Source: Bacteroidota bacterium (GTDB taxonomy: Bacteria > Bacteroidota > Bacteroidia > Bacteroidales > Bacteroidaceae). From it: 46,172 nt of DNA. Made by a program: the position numbers and the translations under genes. How positions within the stretch are numbered: position 1 is the stretch's first letter; every line of letters starts with the position of its first letter. The notes beneath the pieces are model-generated. The model saw only the letters and a program-made list of their open reading frames with translations. It was not told the origin of the DNA and ran no database searches. The stretch is from positions 1 to 46,172 of the forward strand of contig JAEXAJ010000203.1 of assembly GCA_023458215.1 (NCBI GenBank), read 5' to 3'. Shown in pieces: positions 42,780 to 46,172 of this stretch.

Positions 42780-45104
42780 TCAATTAAACAATTCGTCAAG
42801 TCCTCCTATCGGTTCCTCGACGTTTGTATTTTCTTCCGGAGTATCTTTACAAGGGTCAAATCCTTCGGGCAACTGGAAAGTTTCATTTTCGTCATACCCC
42901 AAAGACTTGTCACCAAGCACTTTCACCATATATTTAGTCCAGATAGGCAATGCCATAGAAGCACCCTGTCCATGCAGCATAGTATCAAAATGGATGTCAC
43001 GGTCTTCGCCTCCCACCCAGCATCCTGATACAAGAGATGGAGTGAAGCCCATAAACCAGCCGTCTGCATTATAATTGGTAGTACCTGTCTTGCCTCCCAT
43101 ATCGGCTTTTACTCCTAAACGGCGAACGCGCCCTCCGGTTCCCTCATTGACAACAGCACGCAGCATTACCAGCATTTTATAAGCGCTCGAAGCACTAATC
43201 ACCTCTTGCATTTCGGGTGAGAAAGTAGCCAATATGTTACCATCGCTATCTTCTATACGAGTCACAAACATCGGTGCAACCCTGATACCCTTATTGGGGA
43301 AAGCTGTATAAGCGCTAACCATTTCACCGACTGAGATTTCGCAAGGTCCCAAACAAAGCGAAACAGAAGGTACTATTTCACGATTACGTACCCCGAAAGT
43401 GTTGATCAGGCGTTTCAGGTTATAAGGATTCAATTTACTCATCAAGTAAGCAGTAACCCAGTTATCCGAATTAGCCAAACCCCACTTCACGGTCACCATT
43501 TCACCATAACGTTTGTTATTGGCATTACGCGGAGTCCAGGGTTTTCCGTTCTCATCGATCAACGTGTATTCTACATGTCGAACCTGATCGCAAGGAGAAA
43601 AGCCGTTCTCCATTGCCAACGTATATAGATAAGGCTTGATTGTAGAGCCCACCTGACGACGTCCTACCATAGCCATGTCATATTGGAAATAGTGATAATT
43701 CGGTCCACCGACATAAGCCTTCACATGTCCGCTACGCGGGTCCATAGACATAAATCCGGCACGAAGGAAGAATTTGTAGTAACGGATAGAATCCATAGGA
43801 GTCATAATCGTATCTTTTTCTCCTTCCCAACTGAATACGGACATTTGCTCCGGAGTATCGAACGCTTTTTTGATTTGAGCATCCGAAGCCCCTGCATTTT
43901 TCATAGAGCGGTAACGGTCGGATTGCTTCATGGCACGTCCCAAAATTTCATCTACTTGTTCCTGAGTCAACCTGAAAGTGTAAGGCGCCTTTTTTGCCCC
44001 TTTCTTTTCTTTGAAGAAATAACCCTGAAGTTCTTTCAAATGCTCGGTTACAGCATCTTCTGCATACTTTTGCATACGCGAGTCAATCGTAGTGTAAATC
44101 TTCAAACCATCGGTATAGAGGTTGTATTTGCTACCATCTTTTTTAGTATTCTTTTCACACCAGCCATACAACGGATTATTTACCCAATCAAGAGAATCCT
44201 CGTAATATTTCTGCATCTGCCAGCCACGATAATCAGACTTATTAGGTTCTTTGGCTGTCAACACTCCACGCAGATATTCACGGAAATAAGTGGCCATACC
44301 TTCTTTGTGGTCTACACGGTTATAAACCAGTTTGAGAGGCAAAGCTTGCAATGAGTCGCATTCTTCCTCTGTGATATATCCCGCCTTGCGCATCTGATCG
44401 AGCACCACATTGCGGCGTCCACGCGAACGTTCGTTGAAACGAACCGGATTATAAAGTGACGGATTCTTACACATACCAATCAACGTAGCCGCTTCTTCAA
44501 TTTTCAAATCTTTCGGTTCGCAACCAAAATAAGTGAAAGCAGCGGTTTTTATACCTACTGCATTATTCAAGAAGTCGAATTTATTAAGATACATAGTAAG
44601 TATCTCCTCTTTCGTGTAGTAACGTTCCAGTTTCACGGCAATCACCCACTCGATAGGCTTTTGGAAAAGACGCTCTACTATATTATCGGCACTGGGTGAA
44701 TATAGTTGTTTGGAAAGCTGCTGGGTAATAGTACTACCTCCACCCGCATTTTTTTGCATAAGAACGCCGCGTTTCACTAAAGCACGAAACAAGGCTTTGG
44801 CGTCAATGCCTGAATGTTCGGTAAAACGCACGTCCTCAGTAGCGATCAATGCATTGATAATATTTGGAGATAAATCTCCATAGCCTATGTACACACGGTT
44901 TTCCTTGCTATAAGAATAGGTTCCCAGCACCTTCCCGTCTTCAGAAAGGACTTCTGTTGCGAACTTATAGTTAGGGTTTTCCAAATCTTCGACCGGAGGC
45001 ATATAGCCAACCCAACCTTTTGAAATAGAGAAGAATATAATGACACACACCAGCGCAATGAGTGCGATGAAAATCCAGAGGATTTTTACGATTTTCTTTA
45101 TCAT
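42780..45104 (-). CDS. bifunctional penicillin-binding protein 1A
   Basis: A 774-residue class A PBP that polymerises lipid II and cross-links peptidoglycan. A single N-terminal membrane anchor (about residues 8-28) precedes the GT51 glycosyltransferase domain with ALIATEDVRFTEHSGID and GGGSTITQQLSKQLY. The transpeptidase domain has the SxxK nucleophile Ser487-Lys490 in GSTIKPYLY, the SxN box near GLANSDNWV and the KTG box in GGKTGTTNYNADGWF. The C-terminus is acidic. It is the first gene of the four-gene operon and appears complete. Confidence 0.95.
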   Translation of the reverse strand: MIKKIVKILWIFIALIALVCVIIFFSISKGWVGYMPPVEDLENPNYKFATEVLSEDGKVLGTYSYSKENRVYIGYGDLSPNIINALIATEDVRFTEHSGIDAKALFRALVKRGVLMQKNAGGGSTITQQLSKQLYSPSADNIVERLFQKPIEWVIAVKLERYYTKEEILTMYLNKFDFLNNAVGIKTAAFTYFGCEPKDLKIEEAATLIGMCKNPSLYNPVRFNERSRGRRNVVLDQMRKAGYITEEECDSLQALPLKLVYNRVDHKEGMATYFREYLRGVLTAKEPNKSDYRGWQMQKYYEDSLDWVNNPLYGWCEKNTKKDGSKYNLYTDGLKIYTTIDSRMQKYAEDAVTEHLKELQGYFFKEKKGAKKAPYTFRLTQEQVDEILGRAMKQSDRYRSMKNAGASDAQIKKAFDTPEQMSVFSWEGEKDTIMTPMDSIRYYKFFLRAGFMSMDPRSGHVKAYVGGPNYHYFQYDMAMVGRRQVGSTIKPYLYTLAMENGFSPCDQVRHVEYTLIDENGKPWTPRNANNKRYGEMVTVKWGLANSDNWVTAYLMSKLNPYNLKRLINTFGVRNREIVPSVSLCLGPCEISVGEMVSAYTAFPNKGIRVAPMFVTRIEDSDGNILATFSPEMQEVISASSAYKMLVMLRAVVNEGTGGRVRRLGVKADMGGKTGTTNYNADGWFMGFTPSLVSGCWVGGEDRDIHFDTMLHGQGASMALPIWTKYMVKVLGDKSLGYDENETFQLPEGFDPCKDTPEENTNVEEPIGGLDELFN

Positions 45105-45130
45105 GTTTCGTTCCTAATACATTAGCGCTG

Positions 45131-45138
45131 CAAATATA
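45131..45138 (-). promoter_or_regulatory. -7 promoter element for the PBP operon
   Basis: Reads TATATTTG on the minus strand, 27 bases upstream of the PBP start; it matches TAnnTTTG. Confidence 0.45.
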
Positions 45139-45194
45139 TGGAAATATATTGAAACAACTTTCGCTTTTCTATTATAAAACCCTAAGAAACGACA

Positions 45195-45231
45195 AAAGCC
45201 CCGGAACTTTTCACTCAAGTTCCGAGGCTTT
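45195..45231. terminator. hairpin between the HAD gene and the PBP operon
   Basis: AAAGCCCCGGAACTT pairs with AAGTTCCGAGGCTTT with one mismatch and a seven-base loop. On the minus strand it is followed by TTTTG, so it would terminate the upstream HAD transcript before the PBP promoter. Confidence 0.8.
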
Positions 45232-45312
45232 ACCATTTATCCCGCTATTATTTAGTCAGGATATTATACCCTCCATGCTTCACAGCGCAAAGAGTATGTG
45301 CAAACAAACAAA

Positions 45313-45729
45313 TTATCTTAAACTCAGCCATCGTTTTTTTTTCGGCTTATTACACAATGCAGAAACTTCCAACAAGTCTGATATGGTTATTTTACAAACT
45401 ATCATCTTATAAATATCTCCCCAATCGGGCAATCCTCCTAAGCTTGCATTATCTATAAATAAGTCCGCTTTTATTTTTCGACTATAACTGAGACTATCAA
45501 ATATTTCACCTGGAAAGCTGGCATTGATAGCAAAAAAATCCAGTCCTCTTTTGTGACAGTACGCCACTGCGTCCTGTAATAGATCTCCTTCACGAACAGT
45601 CCATAATATTACTTGATGCCCTTCTTTCTGTAGCAATTTCAGTGTTTTTATTGCAAAAGGTATTTCAACACCAATATCAGGATATTTGTGCTCTACAATA
45701 GTACCATCAAAATCCACTGCAATTTTCAT
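45313..45729 (-). CDS. small HAD-superfamily phosphatase-like protein
   Basis: A 138-residue protein with the HAD motif I VDFDGTIVEHKYPDIG (nucleophile Asp near residue 6), motif II in VILWTVREGD and motif IV in DLFIDNASLGG. It has no cap domain, so it is a compact phosphatase-like fold. Similar short HAD proteins occur in Bacteroides with no assigned substrate. It lies 63 bases downstream of the partial P-loop gene, possibly in one operon. Confidence 0.8.
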   Translation of the reverse strand: MKIAVDFDGTIVEHKYPDIGVEIPFAIKTLKLLQKEGHQVILWTVREGDLLQDAVAYCHKRGLDFFAINASFPGEIFDSLSYSRKIKADLFIDNASLGGLPDWGDIYKMIVCKITISDLLEVSALCNKPKKKRWLSLR

Positions 45730-45792
45730 TTCATTCTAAATTTGACAAATTCACGAACTTTATAAGTCGATGACTCAATCTTGCACTTATCA

Positions 45793-46172
45793 TTAAGATC
45801 TAACTCTATTGATAAAATCAATAGAGACTTCAGCAGCCTCTCTATTAGGCTGGCATTTGAGCAAACACACTTTTACAGAACTTAGAATGCTGGATATCAA
45901 TCCTATTACATAAAACTGAAATTTGCAATTCAAATATAACTCCGGAGGAAAAGAAGGTAATAATGCTCCAACTGCCCTATGAAGCGGAAGTTGCTCTATA
46001 AAATTTTCAGGAGCTTGACAAAGCCTTGTAATTCCTGCTAAAACAGCCTTTTTTTGCATATAGCATGGAGTTTTTCCACTCCACGGCGAACCATACACAA
46101 AACATTTGTCATTAATAATTCTCAAGATAGGACTATCGTCATTTAATAATTCTGCATTGGGCAGGTATCGAG
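45793..46172 (-). CDS. HPr-kinase/PEPCK-like P-loop protein (5' end outside window)
   Basis: The open frame runs in from the window edge, so the N-terminus is missing; about 126 residues are visible. The visible start RYLPNAELLNDDSPILRI leads into CFVYGSPWSGKTPCYM, a P-loop like those of HPr kinase/PEP carboxykinase-type proteins. AVLAGITRLCQAPENFIEQL follows. A TTG at 46125 is only an internal codon. I expect an enzyme that phosphorylates a protein or small molecule, but the family assignment is from motif appearance. Confidence 0.65.
   Translation of the reverse strand, partial: RYLPNAELLNDDSPILRIINDKCFVYGSPWSGKTPCYMQKKAVLAGITRLCQAPENFIEQLPLHRAVGALLPSFPPELYLNCKFQFYVIGLISSILSSVKVCLLKCQPNREAAEVSIDFINRVRS

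Overview
The window looks like a chromosomal segment of Bacteroides or a very close relative. The evidence is protein content (a fimbrillin-type lipoprotein, a DUF5053 protein, a HU-CCDC81/SPOR protein, a giant sensor kinase, UxaB/UxaC uronate genes) and repeated matches to the Bacteroidetes -7 promoter element TAnnTTTG in front of genes. I do not assign a species. Most of the window is ordinary core genome, with short intergenic gaps and operons on both strands.

Layout. 1-4975: an operon of a DUF2461 protein, a YhcH-type protein and a glycogen branching enzyme, facing a TPR protein and TrmN6 on the minus strand. 5148-9888: lon, tgt and lptG, joined by two ATGA start/stop overlaps. 10098-13444: a thioredoxin-fold protein without its CxxC and with a long structured leader, then serB and a DEAD-box helicase. 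13472-16162 (minus): rfbC, ugd and a small lipoprotein. 16314-19043: a Gfo/Idh/MocA oxidoreductase, then a HU-CCDC81/SPOR membrane protein and a zinc-ribbon/FHA protein. 19181-23344: a galacturonate locus, with a LacI-type regulator and uxaB divergent from uxaC across a well-formed promoter and palindrome. 23419-26562: a HAD hydrolase, a POT-like transporter and a YycJ-type metallo-hydrolase.

26655-30176 is the accessory part. tRNA-Lys(CTT) and tRNA-Arg(TCT) lead into an A+T-richer island. It holds a tyrosine recombinase frameshifted just before its catalytic tyrosine, tiny ORFs, a DUF5053 protein, an orphan 193-residue protein whose N-terminus resembles that of cargo proteins of extracellular contractile injection systems, and a decayed small membrane-protein gene. 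30177-37809: an orphan fimbrillin lipoprotein, an AbgT-family transporter, a response regulator and a 1446-residue protein carrying two sensor-kinase modules. 37934-46172: prs, a 14-repeat MORN protein, then the operon PBP1A - folK-like - kdsB - M16 homologue (lacking HxxEH), a small HAD phosphatase-like protein, and the 3' part of a P-loop protein cut by the window edge.

Most notable structures beyond ordinary genes: (i) a family of degenerate 22-bp tandem repeats, core ACGCAnTTATCTGTGT, in three separate intergenic gaps; (ii) two exact tandem duplications (19 and 14 bp) at gene junctions inside operons; (iii) the double kinase, in which only one ATPase domain looks intact; (iv) the recombinase island. 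All functional statements come from reading translations by eye; no database search was run.
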